Of a stretch of 64,000 nt of DNA, positions 43,643 through 55,199 are shown in pieces. This stretch comes from AP-15 sp963814805 (GTDB lineage Bacteria > Pseudomonadota > Alphaproteobacteria > ATCC43930 > CGMCC-115725), in assembly GCA_963814805.1 (NCBI GenBank), contig CAWFER010000006.1, forward strand, positions 1 through 64,000. Direction: 5' to 3'. A model generated the notes under the pieces. The model saw only the letters and a program-made list of their open reading frames with translations, was not told the origin of the DNA and did no database searches. Numbering within the stretch: position 1 is the first letter of the stretch; the number at the start of each line of letters is the position of its first letter. The translations under genes and the position numbers were made by a program.

Positions 43643-45433
43643 TCAGGGCTTTGCTCCCGCTTGTGCGGGGGTCACCACCCGGATGTGCAATTCGCGCAAC
43701 CGCTCTGCTGGGATCGCGGCCGGCGCCTGCATCAACAGATCCCGAGCCTGCTGGTTCATCGGGAACGCGATCACCTCGCGGATGTTCGGGGTATCGGCCA
43801 ACAGCATGACGATGCGGTCGATGCCGGGCGCCAATCCGCCATGCGGAGGAGCGCCGTATTTGAAGGCGTTGAGCATGCCCGAGAAGCGGGCTTCGACTTC
43901 GGCCGCCGAATAGCCGGCGATGGCGAAGGCCTTGTACATGATCTCGGGGCGGTGATTACGCACCGCGCCGGAGGCCAACTCGACCCCGTTGCAGACGATG
44001 TCGTACTGGTGGGCGACGATCTCGAGCGGCTCCTGCTGTTCGAGCGCGGCCAGCCCGCCTTGCGGCATCGAGAACGGGTTGTGGCTGAAATCGATGCGAC
44101 CGGTCTCCTCATCAAGCTCGTACATCGGAAAATCGACGATCCAGCAGAACTCGAAAACGCCATCCCTGGCGAGGCCGAGATCGCGCCCGATCTTCAATCG
44201 TGCGGCGGCGGCGAACGGGGCGAATTGCCGTGGTGCGCCGCACACGAAAAAGACCGCGTCGCCGTCGCCGAGCCCGAGTTCATCGCGCAGCGCCTCGGTC
44301 GGCGCCGGCCCGAGATTGCGGGCGACGGGACCAGCGCCCTCGCCGTCGCGGAAGAAAATGTAGGCGAGGCCCGGCTGGCCCTCGGACTGCGCCCAGGAAT
44401 TCATCTGATCGCAAAAGGCCCGGCTGCCGCCTTTTGCCGCCGGGATCGCCCAGACCCGCGTCTGGCGGTCGGCCTCGATCAGATTGGCGAATACCTTGAA
44501 CCCGGAGCCGCGAAAATGCGCGGTCGCGTCGCGCATCTCGATCGGGTTGCGCAGATCGGGCTTGTCGGTGCCGTAGCGCTGCATCGCGTCGCGATAGGCG
44601 ATGCGGGGAAAGGGCGTCGCCGTGACCGGCCGGCCATTGCCGAATTCGTCGAAAATGCCGTGCAATACCGGCTCGACCGCGGCAAACACGTCGTCCTGAG
44701 TGACAAACGACATTTCAAGATCGAGCTGGTAGAACTCGCCCGGCGCGCGGTCGGCGCGGCCCGCTTCGTCGCGAAAGCACGGCGCTATCTGGAAATAGCG
44801 GTCGAACCCGGCGACCATCAGCAATTGCTTGAATTGCTGCGGCGCCTGCGGCAGCGCGTAGAATTCGCCCGGGTGCAGCCGGCTCGGCACGTAATAGGGG
44901 CGCGCGCCCTCGGGCAAGTCGGCGGTCAGGATCGGCGTCTGAAATTCGGCGAAGCCCTGGGCGATCATCCGCTGGCGGATCGAGGCGATCACGCGCGAGC
45001 GCAGCATGATGTTGGCGTGCATCTGCTCGCGCCGCAGATCGAGAAAGCGGTAGGCGAGGCGCATCTCCTCGGGGTATTCGGCCTCGGCGTTGACCGGAAA
45101 CGGCAGCGTCTCGGCCGGCGACTGGATTTCGATCTCGGCGATCGCCAGCTCGATCTCGCCGGTCGCGAGCTTGAGATTGACGGTGTCGGGCGAACGGGCG
45201 GCGACCCGCCCGGTCATGGTCGCCACACTTTCCAGGCGCAGCGCGTCGGCGGCTGGGAACAGCGGCGAGGAGGCGTCGATCACACATTGGGTGACGCCGT
45301 AGTGATCGCGCAGATCGATAAACAACAGATGGCCGTGATCGCGCTTGCGGTGGACCCACCCCGACAGCCGGGCCGGCCGCCCCGCATCGGCGAGGCGCAG
45401 CGCGGCGCAGGTATGGGTGCGATAGACGTGCAT
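43643..45433 (-). CDS. aspS: aspartyl-tRNA synthetase AspS
   Basis: AspS charges tRNA-Asp (and, in lineages with a GatCAB amidotransferase, also tRNA-Asn). The 596-residue class II synthetase has the anticodon-binding OB domain (VHRKRDHGHLLFIDLRDHYG), motif 2 FRDEAGRADRAPGEFYQLDL and motif 3 GGLAPGIDRIVMLLADTPN, plus the bacterial insertion domain. The ATG at 45433 gives MHVYRTHTCAALRLADAGR; an in-frame ATG at 45475 would add 14 residues. Discriminating versus non-discriminating specificity cannot be decided from this view. No frame break. Confidence 0.96.
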   Translation of the reverse strand: MHVYRTHTCAALRLADAGRPARLSGWVHRKRDHGHLLFIDLRDHYGVTQCVIDASSPLFPAADALRLESVATMTGRVAARSPDTVNLKLATGEIELAIAEIEIQSPAETLPFPVNAEAEYPEEMRLAYRFLDLRREQMHANIMLRSRVIASIRQRMIAQGFAEFQTPILTADLPEGARPYYVPSRLHPGEFYALPQAPQQFKQLLMVAGFDRYFQIAPCFRDEAGRADRAPGEFYQLDLEMSFVTQDDVFAAVEPVLHGIFDEFGNGRPVTATPFPRIAYRDAMQRYGTDKPDLRNPIEMRDATAHFRGSGFKVFANLIEADRQTRVWAIPAAKGGSRAFCDQMNSWAQSEGQPGLAYIFFRDGEGAGPVARNLGPAPTEALRDELGLGDGDAVFFVCGAPRQFAPFAAAARLKIGRDLGLARDGVFEFCWIVDFPMYELDEETGRIDFSHNPFSMPQGGLAALEQQEPLEIVAHQYDIVCNGVELASGAVRNHRPEIMYKAFAIAGYSAAEVEARFSGMLNAFKYGAPPHGGLAPGIDRIVMLLADTPNIREVIAFPMNQQARDLLMQAPAAIPAERLRELHIRVVTPAQAGAKP

Positions 45434-45608
45434 TGGCGGCTGGTCCGGCGCGGGGTTGCAAGCGAGCCGGTACACGGCATGGAACCGCGCCGCTTGTCAA
45501 GGCGGGCCCGGGTGGCCGCTTCCCGGCTCGGAGCGGGTGCGATTTGCCTCCCCGGCGTCGAGCGGATATGGTAGCCGCTCTTTCCAGCGAGGGCCGGCCG
45601 GAGCTTGT

Positions 45609-46250
45609 GTGAGCGACATCTTCCGCGAGATCGACGAAGAGCTTCGTCGCGACAATCTCTTAAAGCTGTGGTCGCGCTACGGACGCTATGTGATCGCCGC
45701 GGCGGCGCTGGCCTTGGCGATCGCCGGCGGCGTGGTTGCGTGGCGCGCGCACGAGCTGGCCTGGCGCCAGGCGCAATCGGCCCGCTATGCCGGAGCGATG
45801 GCGCTGGCTGGCGCCGGCAAGACCGCCGACGCGGCGATCGTGTTTGCCTCGATCGTGCGGGAAGGCGGCGGCTACTCGGTGCTCGCCTCCTTCGAGGAGG
45901 CGGCCATGCGGGTCAAGTCGGGCGATCGCAAAGGCGCCATCGCAATCTATGATCGCATCGCCAAGGCTGGCGGCGTCGACCCGGCGTTTCGCGATCTGGC
46001 GGTGCTGCTTTCGGTCATGCAGGCCACGCCCGAGGCCGATCCGCGGGCGACGATCGCCCGCCTGGCGCCGCTGACCGCTCGCGCCGATCCGTGGCGCCCG
46101 ACCGCCGTCGAGCTGACCGCCGCGGCGCAGCTCAAACTCGGTGACGACAAGGACGCGCGCGCGCTCTACGAGAAGCTCGCCGATGATCTGGCCGCGCCGC
46201 GCGGGGTGCGCGCCCGGGCGGCCGAGATGGCGGCGGCGCTTGCCCCTTAA
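45609..46250 (+). CDS. YfgM-like membrane-anchored TPR protein
   Basis: A 213-residue protein with a cytoplasmic N-terminus (SDIFREIDEELRRDNLLKLW), one transmembrane helix about residues 27-45 (VIAAAALALAIAGGVVAW) and TPR-like helical repeats (ARYAGAMALAGAGKTADAAIV, GAIAIYDRIAKAGGVDPAF). This matches the alphaproteobacterial tetratricopeptide protein that precedes bamB and is related to YfgM, an ancillary component of the Sec translocon. The start is GTG at 45609, in-frame with GTG-TGA-like overlap at 45607-45610. Ends 19 bases before bamB. Confidence 0.82.
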   Translation: MSDIFREIDEELRRDNLLKLWSRYGRYVIAAAALALAIAGGVVAWRAHELAWRQAQSARYAGAMALAGAGKTADAAIVFASIVREGGGYSVLASFEEAAMRVKSGDRKGAIAIYDRIAKAGGVDPAFRDLAVLLSVMQATPEADPRATIARLAPLTARADPWRPTAVELTAAAQLKLGDDKDARALYEKLADDLAAPRGVRARAAEMAAALAP

Positions 46251-46269
46251 TCCAGGCTCCGATCGCGCG

Positions 46270-47583
46270 ATGTTCCGTCCTGCCCCCGTCGCCGTGCTGC
46301 TGCTCGTCGGATTGGCGCTCGGCGGCTGCAGCTGGTTCGCCACCAAAAAGCAGCCGCTGCCGGGCGAGCGGATCTCGGTCCTCAGCCTCGACCGCGAGCT
46401 CAAGCCCGATCCCGACCTGGCCCGGATCGCGATCAGCTTGCCGAAGCCAACGGTCAATGTCGACTGGCCGGAGCCCGGCGGGTATCCGAACCACGCGATG
46501 CAGCATCTGGCGCTGCCGTACCGGCTGACCCCGGCCTGGAAGGTCAGCATCGGCGAAGGCTCTGGGCGATACACCCAGGTCCTGGCTCAGCCAGTGGTGG
46601 AGGGCGGACGGGTTTATACGATGGACGGCGGCTCCGAGGTCGGCGCCTATTCTGCCGCGAACGGCGCGCGCATCTGGCAGGTGGACGTTAAACCCGGCCG
46701 TCACGGCAATTCCTTCGGCGGCGGAATCGCTTTCTGGAAGGGGCGTCTGTTCGTATCCACCGGCTACGCCCAGGTCTTGGCGCTCGATCCCGCCACCGGC
46801 AAGGTGATCTGGAAAACCGACGTCGGCGACCCGGTGCGCAGCGGCCCGACGGTGGCCGACGGTCGGGTCTTCGTCGTCACCGTCGAAAACGAGCTGGTGG
46901 CGCTGGCGACCGATGACGGGCGGCGGCTGTGGAGCCAGGACGGGATTCCTGAGACCGCCGGGCTGGTCGGCAGCTCGAGCCCGGCCGTCGAGGGCGAAGT
47001 GGTCGTGGTCGGTTATTCCTCGGGCGAGCTTTACGCGCTGACCGTCGAGAACGGGCGGACATTATGGTCCGACAATCTCGCCGCGGCGCGCAACTCCGAT
47101 GCGGTTTCAGCGCTGGCCGATATCCGCGGCCGCCCGGTCATCGATCGCGGCCGGGTCTATGCCGTCAGCCACAGCGGGCGCATGGTGTCGATCGATCTGC
47201 GCACCGGCGAGCGCAAATGGGAGCAGGACATCGGCTCGGTCCACGGCCCTTGGGTCGCCGGCGACTATGTCTATGTGCTGTCGAACGACAATGAGCTTGT
47301 CTGTCTGACGCGCAACGACGGCAAGGTGCGCTGGGTGCGCCAGCTGCCGAGCTACGAGGATGAAAAGGCCAAGGAAGACCCGATCGAATGGGCCGGTCCG
47401 GTGCTCGGCAGCGACCGGCTTATTCTGTTGTCCTCGAACGGCTGGGCGCTTTCGGTCTCGCCTTATACCGGAGCGCCTCTCGGGCGCGAGCAGATCCCGG
47501 GCGGCGCGTTTGTCGACCCGGTGATCGCCGACAACACTCTCTATATCCTGAGCGACGACGGCGAGCTTTCGGCCTATCGCTGA
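46270..47583 (+). CDS. bamB: outer-membrane assembly lipoprotein BamB (PQQ-like beta-propeller)
   Basis: BamB is the propeller lipoprotein of the BAM complex that inserts outer-membrane beta-barrels. The 437-residue protein starts at ATG 46270, with a lipobox LVGLALGGC (cysteine 20) at the end of the signal peptide. Repeated PQQ-propeller blades are visible: LALDPATGKVIWKTDVGDPV, LVALATDDGRRLWSQDGIP, LYALTVENGRTLWSDNLAA and LVCLTRNDGKVRWVRQLP. An in-frame codon at 46141 would overlap the YfgM-like gene and is rejected. Downstream der follows by 44 bases, a common linkage. Confidence 0.93.
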   Translation: MFRPAPVAVLLLVGLALGGCSWFATKKQPLPGERISVLSLDRELKPDPDLARIAISLPKPTVNVDWPEPGGYPNHAMQHLALPYRLTPAWKVSIGEGSGRYTQVLAQPVVEGGRVYTMDGGSEVGAYSAANGARIWQVDVKPGRHGNSFGGGIAFWKGRLFVSTGYAQVLALDPATGKVIWKTDVGDPVRSGPTVADGRVFVVTVENELVALATDDGRRLWSQDGIPETAGLVGSSSPAVEGEVVVVGYSSGELYALTVENGRTLWSDNLAAARNSDAVSALADIRGRPVIDRGRVYAVSHSGRMVSIDLRTGERKWEQDIGSVHGPWVAGDYVYVLSNDNELVCLTRNDGKVRWVRQLPSYEDEKAKEDPIEWAGPVLGSDRLILLSSNGWALSVSPYTGAPLGREQIPGGAFVDPVIADNTLYILSDDGELSAYR

Positions 47584-47627
47584 CCGGTCTCGCCTCGGGT
47601 GGTCATAGCTTGGGGCAGCGCCTCCCG

Positions 47628-48971
47628 ATGAGCCTTGTCGTCGCCATCCTCGGACGCCCCAACGTCGGCAAGTCGACCTTGTTCAACCGGCTCGTCGGCA
47701 GCCGGACCGCGCTGGTCGACGACACGCCCGGACTGACCCGCGACCGCCGCGAGGGCCCCGCCCGCATCGCCGATCTCGAATTTCGGGCGATCGACACCGC
47801 CGGGCTCGCCGAAGCGGCGCCGGCATCGCTCGGCGGGCGCATGCAGAGGCAGACCGAACAGGCGCTCGCCGAAGCCGATCTGGCGCTCCTCGTCATCGAT
47901 GCGCGCGCCGGCGTCACCGAGGCCGACCGGCATTTTGCCGGCTGGCTGCGGCGCTGCGGCAAGCCGGTGGTCGTCGTCGCCAACAAGACCGAGGGACGCG
48001 CCACCCTGACCGGCATCGGCGAAGCCTACCGGCTCGGTCTCGGCGATCCGGTGCCGATTTCGGCCGAGCATGGCGAGGGGCTGGCGATGCTCTACGAGCG
48101 ACTGGCGCCGTTTGCCGCTGAGCCTTCGCCGGCGCCGGAAGCGATGCCGGACATGCCGTCGAAGCCGCTGCAGCTCGCCATCATCGGCCGCCCCAACGTC
48201 GGCAAGTCGACCCTGGTCAACCGCCTCATCGGCGAAGAGCGGCTGTTGACCGGGCCCGAGGCCGGGATCACCCGCGATGCGATCGCCATCGGCTGGGTGT
48301 GGCGGGGCCGGCCGATCCGCCTGGTCGACACCGCCGGGATGCGCCGGCGGGCGCGGGTCGATGACAAGATCGAGCAGCTTTCGGTCGGCGACGCGCTGCG
48401 CGCGATCCGCTTTGCCGAGAGCGTGGTTCTGGTGCTCGACGCCTTGCAGCCGTTCGAACGGCAGGATCTGACCATCGGCCGGATGGTCGCCGAGGAGGGC
48501 CGAGCGTTGCTGCTCGCCGCGACCAAATGGGATGCGGTGACGAACGGCGCCGCGGCCTTGAAGCTGCTGCGCGAGCGGTTGTCGATCTCGCTGCCGCAGG
48601 TTCAGGGGGTCGCCCTCGTCCCGGTGTCGGGGCTGACCGGCTATGGCCTCGAGGCGATGATGGAGGCGGTGGTCGCCGCCGACACGGTGTGGAACCGGCG
48701 GATCGCCACCGCCGACCTCAATCGCTGGCTCGCCGCCACCGAACAGCGCCATCCGCCGCCGCTCGTCGCCGGCCGCCGGCTTCGCCTGCGCTACATGACC
48801 CAGGTCAACACCCGGCCGCCAAGCTTCGCGCTGTTCGCCTCCAGGCCGAGCGAGCTGCCCAATTCGTACCGGCGCTACCTGGTCAACGCGCTGCGCGAGG
48901 CGTTCAGCCTGCCCGGCACGCCGATCCGGCTGATGTTACGGCAGGGCAAGAACCCGTATGGCGGGCAATAA
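47628..48971 (+). CDS. der: ribosome biogenesis GTPase Der (EngA)
   Basis: Der is a tandem-GTPase protein required for 50S ribosomal subunit maturation. The 447-residue protein has two G1 motifs (VVAILGRPNVGKSTLFNRLV at the start and LAIIGRPNVGKSTLVNRLIG), two DTAG-type G3 motifs (IDTAGLAEAAP and VDTAGMRRRARV), and a C-terminal KH-like domain (LRLRYMTQVNTRPPSFALFA). The ATG at 47628 is the standard start (MSLVVAILGRP); upstream in-frame codons overlap bamB and are rejected. No frame break. Confidence 0.96.
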   Translation: MSLVVAILGRPNVGKSTLFNRLVGSRTALVDDTPGLTRDRREGPARIADLEFRAIDTAGLAEAAPASLGGRMQRQTEQALAEADLALLVIDARAGVTEADRHFAGWLRRCGKPVVVVANKTEGRATLTGIGEAYRLGLGDPVPISAEHGEGLAMLYERLAPFAAEPSPAPEAMPDMPSKPLQLAIIGRPNVGKSTLVNRLIGEERLLTGPEAGITRDAIAIGWVWRGRPIRLVDTAGMRRRARVDDKIEQLSVGDALRAIRFAESVVLVLDALQPFERQDLTIGRMVAEEGRALLLAATKWDAVTNGAAALKLLRERLSISLPQVQGVALVPVSGLTGYGLEAMMEAVVAADTVWNRRIATADLNRWLAATEQRHPPPLVAGRRLRLRYMTQVNTRPPSFALFASRPSELPNSYRRYLVNALREAFSLPGTPIRLMLRQGKNPYGGQ

Positions 48972-49259
48972 AGGCCGCTCGCACCGTCCCAAGGCCGGCG
49001 CAGCGTCCATGGGGCGGGCGCGGCGGTTCGAACTCGATCGCGTTGCGATTGAAGAAGCCCTGTTGGATTTGTGCGTTCTTTACTGCCGCGATATGGCGCG
49101 ATATGAGTGACGCGGCCCTCGGGATAGGTCGACGGCGATCCGCTGCGGCAAAGGCTGGCGCGTTGCGTCAAGGCCGGTCAGCCGCTTCGCCCAAGGCGGT
49201 CGCTCATGGGCTGCCCGTGCGGGTTCGGGTTGGCAATGGTCGAGAAGGGGATGGGCGGC

Positions 49260-49676
49260 ATGAAGGAGTTTATCGCGGCGTTTCGCGACGCCGGCGCACT
49301 GATGCGAATGGTTGCGCTCGGGGCGGCCGTGGTCATAATCGGTTCGGCCCAGGTTATGGCGCAGACGCCGGCCGCGCATCCGGCGGCAACGTCTTCCCTA
49401 CACAGCAAAAAAGCGCGGCCGAGGGAAACGTCGAGCCGCGCCGCCGACCAGTTTACCTCCGAGCAGGCGGCCAAATCCCATTGTCCGGGCGATAGCGTCG
49501 TGTGGGTCAATCTTTCTGGCTCCAAGGCCTACCATACCAAGGGCAATCGCTATTACGGCAAGACCAAGCACGGCGCCTTCATGTGCCAAAAGGAAGCCGA
49601 TCAATCGGGCTTTCACGCGGCCGGCCGGCGCGCGCACGCCAAGTCCAAGACCACGAAAGCCAAAACCGCCCAATAA
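49260..49676 (+). CDS. small secreted Cys-pair protein
   Basis: A 138-residue protein with a signal peptide (LMRMVALGAAVVIIGSAQVM, cleaved after AQVMAQ) from ATG at 49260. The mature part begins low-complexity and lysine/alanine-rich, then has a compact domain with HCPGDSVVWVNLSGSKAYHT and GKTKHGAFMCQKEADQSGF. Such His/Cys domains recur in small secreted alphaproteobacterial proteins; the family has no known function that I can name. The Lys/Ala-rich tail (AKSKTTKAKTAQ) suggests nucleic-acid or polyanion contact. Ribosome site GAAGGGGATGG is weak. Confidence 0.7.
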   Translation: MKEFIAAFRDAGALMRMVALGAAVVIIGSAQVMAQTPAAHPAATSSLHSKKARPRETSSRAADQFTSEQAAKSHCPGDSVVWVNLSGSKAYHTKGNRYYGKTKHGAFMCQKEADQSGFHAAGRRAHAKSKTTKAKTAQ

Positions 49677-49728
49677 GGCCGCGACCGGGATCGTCGAGGC
49701 GCCGATCCGATCCGCGCCGCGGCGCTTT

Positions 49729-50469
49729 CTATGCCGCAGCGGCCAGCACCCGGACCAGTTCGCCGTTGCGCAGGCACTCCGGTACGGCGAGGCTCAGGAA
49801 CGAATCGGCGACACTTTCGGGCGGCGGCAGCAGGGTCGCGTCCTCGCCCGGGAAGCCGCGGTTGCGCAGCCGGGTGCGGACCACGCCGGGATCGATCAGA
49901 TTGGCGCGCACCGTGGTCCGGGCGATCTCGGCGGCATAGATCCGCACCAGCTCTTCAAGGCCGGCCTTGCTGACAGCGTACGGACCCCAATAGGCGTAGG
50001 TGCTGCGGGCGGCGGCGCTCGTAACAAAGATCGCGCGCCCGGCGGGGGCGGCGCGGAGCAGCGGGTCCATCGCCCGGATCAGGCGCCAGTTGGCGGTCAG
50101 GTTGAGATCGACAACCTCGGCCCACATGCCCGGAGAAATATGGGCCAGCGGCGAAAATACGCCGAGCTCGCCGGCGTTGCCGACCAGGATGTCGAGCCGG
50201 CGATAGCGCTCGAACAGGGCCGCCGCCATTTCGTCGATCTTTTTAAAATCGCGCAGATCGAGCGGTGCCAGGGTGGCGCTGCCGCCCTCGGCGCGAATCG
50301 CGTCGTCGAGCTCCTCGAGACCGCCGACCGTGCGCGCCGTCAGCACGACATGCGCCCCCTCGCCGGCAAAGCGCCGCGCGACGGCAGCGCCGATGCCGCG
50401 CGAGGCGCCGGTGATCAGCGCGATCCTGCCGGCAAGCCGGCCGCCCGGCGCCGCGCTTTCGCTCATCAA
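49729..50469 (-). CDS. SDR family oxidoreductase, purF-linked
   Basis: A 246-residue short-chain dehydrogenase with TGASRGIGAAVARRFAGEG, VGNAGELGVFSPLAHISPG and the active site YAYWGPYAVSKAGLEEL (Tyr-x3-Lys). It lies just downstream of purF (11 bases between the purF stop and this start), an arrangement conserved in several alphaproteobacteria, but the substrate is not known and no purine-related role is implied by the family itself. The tail LRNGELVRVLAAAA lacks the usual GG-x-DGG end of classical reductases. Confidence 0.85.
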   Translation of the reverse strand: MMSESAAPGGRLAGRIALITGASRGIGAAVARRFAGEGAHVVLTARTVGGLEELDDAIRAEGGSATLAPLDLRDFKKIDEMAAALFERYRRLDILVGNAGELGVFSPLAHISPGMWAEVVDLNLTANWRLIRAMDPLLRAAPAGRAIFVTSAAARSTYAYWGPYAVSKAGLEELVRIYAAEIARTTVRANLIDPGVVRTRLRNRGFPGEDATLLPPPESVADSFLSLAVPECLRNGELVRVLAAAA

Positions 50470-50479
50470 TGCCCGGCTC

Positions 50480-52024
50480 TCAGGCCGGTTCGGCGAGCAG
50501 CGACAATTGCACCGACACCTTGCCGTTATCGGCGTCGATCAGCGGGATCGGGTAGTCGCCGGTAAAGCAGGCGTCGCAAAAGCGCGGCGCCAGCGGGTCA
50601 CGGCCGGGCTCGCCCATCGCCCGGTAGAGGCCTTCGATCGACAGAAAGGCGAGGCTGTCGACCCCGATATATTCGGCCATCGCGGCGACATCGTAACGCG
50701 CGGCGAGCAGCTGCTCGCGCCCCGGTGTGGCGATGCCGTAATAGCACGAATAGCTGGTCGGCGGGCTCGAGATCCGCATATGCACTTCGCGCGCTCCGGC
50801 GCGCCGGACCATCTCGACGATCTTGACCGAGGTGGTCCCGCGCACGATCGAATCGTCGACCAGGATGACCCGCCTGCCCTTCAGGTTGGCGCGGCTGGCA
50901 TTGTGCTTGAGGCGCACGCCCAAATGGCGGATCTGCTCGGTCGGCTCGATAAAGGTGCGTCCGACATAATGATTGCGGATGATCCCCAGCTCGAACGGCA
51001 CCCCCAATTCCTGCGAGTAGCCGAGGGCCGCCGGCACCCCCAAATCGGGCACCGGCACGACGATGTCCGCATCGATATGGCTCTCGCGGGCAAGCTCGCG
51101 GCCGATCCGCTTGCGCGCCTCGTAAACGCTGGCGCCCTCGACGACGCTGTCGGGCCGGGCGAAATAGATGTGCTCGAAGACGCAGAACCGGCTGTCGCGG
51201 CGACCGAACGGCAATAGGCTGCGGACCCCGTCAGCGCCGATGATGACGATCTCGCCGGCGGCGACGTCGCGCACGAAATCGGCGCCGATGATGTCGAGCG
51301 CGCAGGTTTCCGAGGCCAGTATCCATGCCTCGCCGAGCCGACCTAGCACCAGCGGCCGCACCCCCAGCGGATCGCGCACGCCGATCATCTCGTCCTGCGA
51401 CAATGCCGCCAGCGAATAGGCGCCCTGGACCTGGCGCAGCGCATCGGTCAGCCGGTCGACGACGGTGTCCTTGAGGCTGGTGGCGATCAGGTGGACGATG
51501 ACCTCGGTGTCGCCGGTCGACTGGAACAGGCTGCCGCGATGCACGAGGCGCCGGCGCAGCAGGTAGGAGTTGGTCAGGTTGCCGTTGTGGCAGATGGCAA
51601 GCCCGCCGAACTCGAAATCGGCGAACAGCGGCTGCACGTTGCGCAGCGCCACCTCGCCGGTCGTCGCATAGCGCACATGGCCGATCGCCGCCCGACCCGG
51701 CAGCCGTGCGATCACCTCTTTCGAGCTGAAATTGTCGCTGACCTGGCCCATCCCGCGATGGGCGCTGAACTGCTCGCCGTCATAGGCGACGATGCCGGCC
51801 GCCTCCTGGCCGCGGTGCTGCAGCGCGTGCAGGCCGAGGGCGACCAGCGCCGCCGCCTCGGGGTGACCGTACACCCCGAACACGCCGCATTCCTCGTGCA
51901 GATGATCTGCGTCCCCGGTATCTGCATCGTCAGACGCAACATCCTCACGCGCGGCATCCCCAGGCCGGAGGATCGTTCGCGCGGCGGTCGGCTGATCGGC
52001 GGTCGATGGATCGATCGGCAGCAT
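50480..52024 (-). CDS. purF: amidophosphoribosyltransferase PurF
   Basis: PurF catalyses the first committed step of purine synthesis (PRPP + Gln to phosphoribosylamine). From ATG 52024 (MLPIDPSTADQ) the 514-residue protein has a propeptide-like N-terminus of about 45 residues before the nucleophile cysteine in HLHEECGVFGVYG, so maturation by cleavage before Cys is expected. The PRPP motif is VILVDDSIVRGTTS. Cysteines in FCVFEHIYFARPD, SYSCYYGIATP and FCDACFTGDYP are placed like the 4Fe-4S ligands of the Bacillus-type enzyme. An earlier in-frame ATG (52090) is rejected for lack of a ribosome site. Confidence 0.94.
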   Translation of the reverse strand: MLPIDPSTADQPTAARTILRPGDAAREDVASDDADTGDADHLHEECGVFGVYGHPEAAALVALGLHALQHRGQEAAGIVAYDGEQFSAHRGMGQVSDNFSSKEVIARLPGRAAIGHVRYATTGEVALRNVQPLFADFEFGGLAICHNGNLTNSYLLRRRLVHRGSLFQSTGDTEVIVHLIATSLKDTVVDRLTDALRQVQGAYSLAALSQDEMIGVRDPLGVRPLVLGRLGEAWILASETCALDIIGADFVRDVAAGEIVIIGADGVRSLLPFGRRDSRFCVFEHIYFARPDSVVEGASVYEARKRIGRELARESHIDADIVVPVPDLGVPAALGYSQELGVPFELGIIRNHYVGRTFIEPTEQIRHLGVRLKHNASRANLKGRRVILVDDSIVRGTTSVKIVEMVRRAGAREVHMRISSPPTSYSCYYGIATPGREQLLAARYDVAAMAEYIGVDSLAFLSIEGLYRAMGEPGRDPLAPRFCDACFTGDYPIPLIDADNGKVSVQLSLLAEPA

Positions 52025-52103
52025 GGGCGATCCTCGTCTCGGCTCCCTAAAAATGGTCGCCCGGCGGCGCCAATGCGAGTGGGACGCCATGCCGCAACCC
52101 CCG

Positions 52104-52766
52104 CTATCGCGCGTTGTTGATCAGCCGGTCGAGATCGCGCTGCTCAGCCGGCTTGTAGGCCGGCGCCGGCGCATCGGCGGACTTTGGCGGGATCGGCGCG
52201 GCCGGAGCCGACAGCGCGCCCATCGCATCATGGACCGCCTGGGCCTGACTCAGCGCCTGCCCGCCGCCGTCAATCGTTGACGCGGTTTCCACCTGCAGGG
52301 ATTGCGGCATCAGCCCGCGCAACAGGTCTGCGCCTTGCGCCAGAAAAGGCTGGGTTCTGGCGTCCTGCAGCCAGCCCGGGCGACCGGTCGGCGGCAGGCT
52401 GATGTCGAGCACCAGATAGGCGAGCGAAACCAGGATGGCGCCGCGCACCACCCCGAACACCAGCCCCAAGGTCCGGTCGATCGGCGACAGCGCGCTCGAC
52501 TTGACGCGGCCGGCGAGATAGCCGGTCAGGACCGTCAACCCGATCAGAGAAATCGAGGAACAGTCCGGCGCCGGCGATCAGGTCGGCGAGCAGCGGCGTG
52601 CTGACAAACCGGGCGACGATGCCGCTGGCGTCATTGAACCCGTAGAGGGTGATCAGCGCGGCGCCCGCCCAGGCGACGATCGACAAGGCCTCGCGCACAA
52701 AACCGCGGGCGAACGCGAACATCGCCGAAAGCGCGATGACTGCGAGAACCGCGAGATCGACGGCGT

Positions 52767-52770
<4 letters not shown>
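52104..52770 (-). CDS. cvpA: CvpA family membrane protein, frameshifted
   Basis: CvpA (colicin V production accessory protein) is a four-helix membrane protein often linked to purF. The N-terminal frame (ATG 52770) gives MNAVDLAVLAVIALSAMFAF and VREALSIVAWAGAALITLYG, then breaks near 52554. Removing one C (plus strand) continues to LTVLTGYLAGRVKSSALSPI and VFGVVRGAILVSLAYLVLDI and a long soluble tail to 52104. The span 667 bases is one over a multiple of three; 221 residues when repaired. It is upstream of purF and downstream of radA (overlap with radA's 3' end). Confidence 0.85.
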
Positions 52771-54309
<1,539 letters not shown>

Positions 54310-54376
54310 CGGCTCAACCGCCCCGGATCGGACGAGGGTCGGGCGCCAGACGGGGTGGCCGCGGAGGGGGTCGCGA

Positions 54377-55199
54377 TCATGCGCGGCCAACATCCATGTG
54401 GATCGGCCCTTCGGCGCGCCCGTTGATGAACTGGTCGACATAGGAGTTGCCGGAACGATCGATCTCGGCCGCCGCTCCATGCCAGACGATCCGCCCCTTG
54501 TGCAGCATCGCGATCCGGTCGGCGATCTTGCGGGCGCTGACCATGTCGTGGGTGATCGACACCGCGGTGGCGCCCAATTCGCGTACGCATTTGACGATCA
54601 GGTCGTTGATCACATCGGCCATGATCGGATCGAGGCCGGTGGTCGGCTCGTCGAAGAAGATGATCTCCGGGTCGGCGGCGATCGCGCGGGCCAGCGCCAC
54701 CCGCTTTTGCATGCCGCCCGACAGCTCCGCCGGCCGCAGCTCGCCGACCTCGCGGCCGAGCCCGACCGCGGCGAGCTTGGTGAGCGCCACCTCCCGCGCC
54801 GCCTGCCGTTCCATGCCGCGCCCCTGGATCAGCCCGAACGCGACATTCTCCCACACCGGCAGCGAATTCGAACAGGGCGCTGCCCTGAAACAGCACGCCG
54901 AATTTCTGCAGGACGCGCTCGCGCGCGGCGCGCCGCAGACGCGCGGTTTCGATGCCGTCGATCGCCACCGATCCGGCGTCTGGGCGCAACAGGCCGAGGA
55001 TGCATTTGAGCAGCACCGATTTGCCGGTGCCCGAACCGCCGATGACGACGAGGCTTTCGCCCGGCGCGCAATCGAGATCGATGCCGTCGAGCACCCGGTT
55101 TCGCCCGAACGATTTGCGCAGCCCGCGCACGGCGATCTTTGGCGCGGCGGCGGCGGTCATCGCCATCGGAGGCTCGGCGCGCGGGGGCTCATCGGGCAA
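54377..55199 (-). CDS. mlaF: MlaF-type ABC transporter ATPase, frameshifted
   Basis: MlaF drives phospholipid transport between the membranes with MlaE/D/B. The N-terminal frame starts MPDEPPRAEPPMAMTAAAA (ATG 55199, or ATG 55166 at MAMTAAA) with VVIGGSGTGKSVLLKCILG (Walker A). After FGVLFQGSALFE the frame breaks near 54866 and continues SLPVWENVAFGLIQGRGME, then ELSGGMQKRVALARAIAAD and IIFFDEPTTGLDPIMADVI. A single extra T explains the change; 823 bases is one over a multiple of three, 273 residues when repaired. Just downstream of mlaE (11-base overlap). No mlaD/mlaB/mlaC is visible. Confidence 0.9.

Noticed and set aside
43598..45574. 658-codon plus-strand frame opposite aspS
   Set aside because: Antisense shadow of the aspartyl-tRNA synthetase; the residues are His/Asp/Arg-rich low-complexity.
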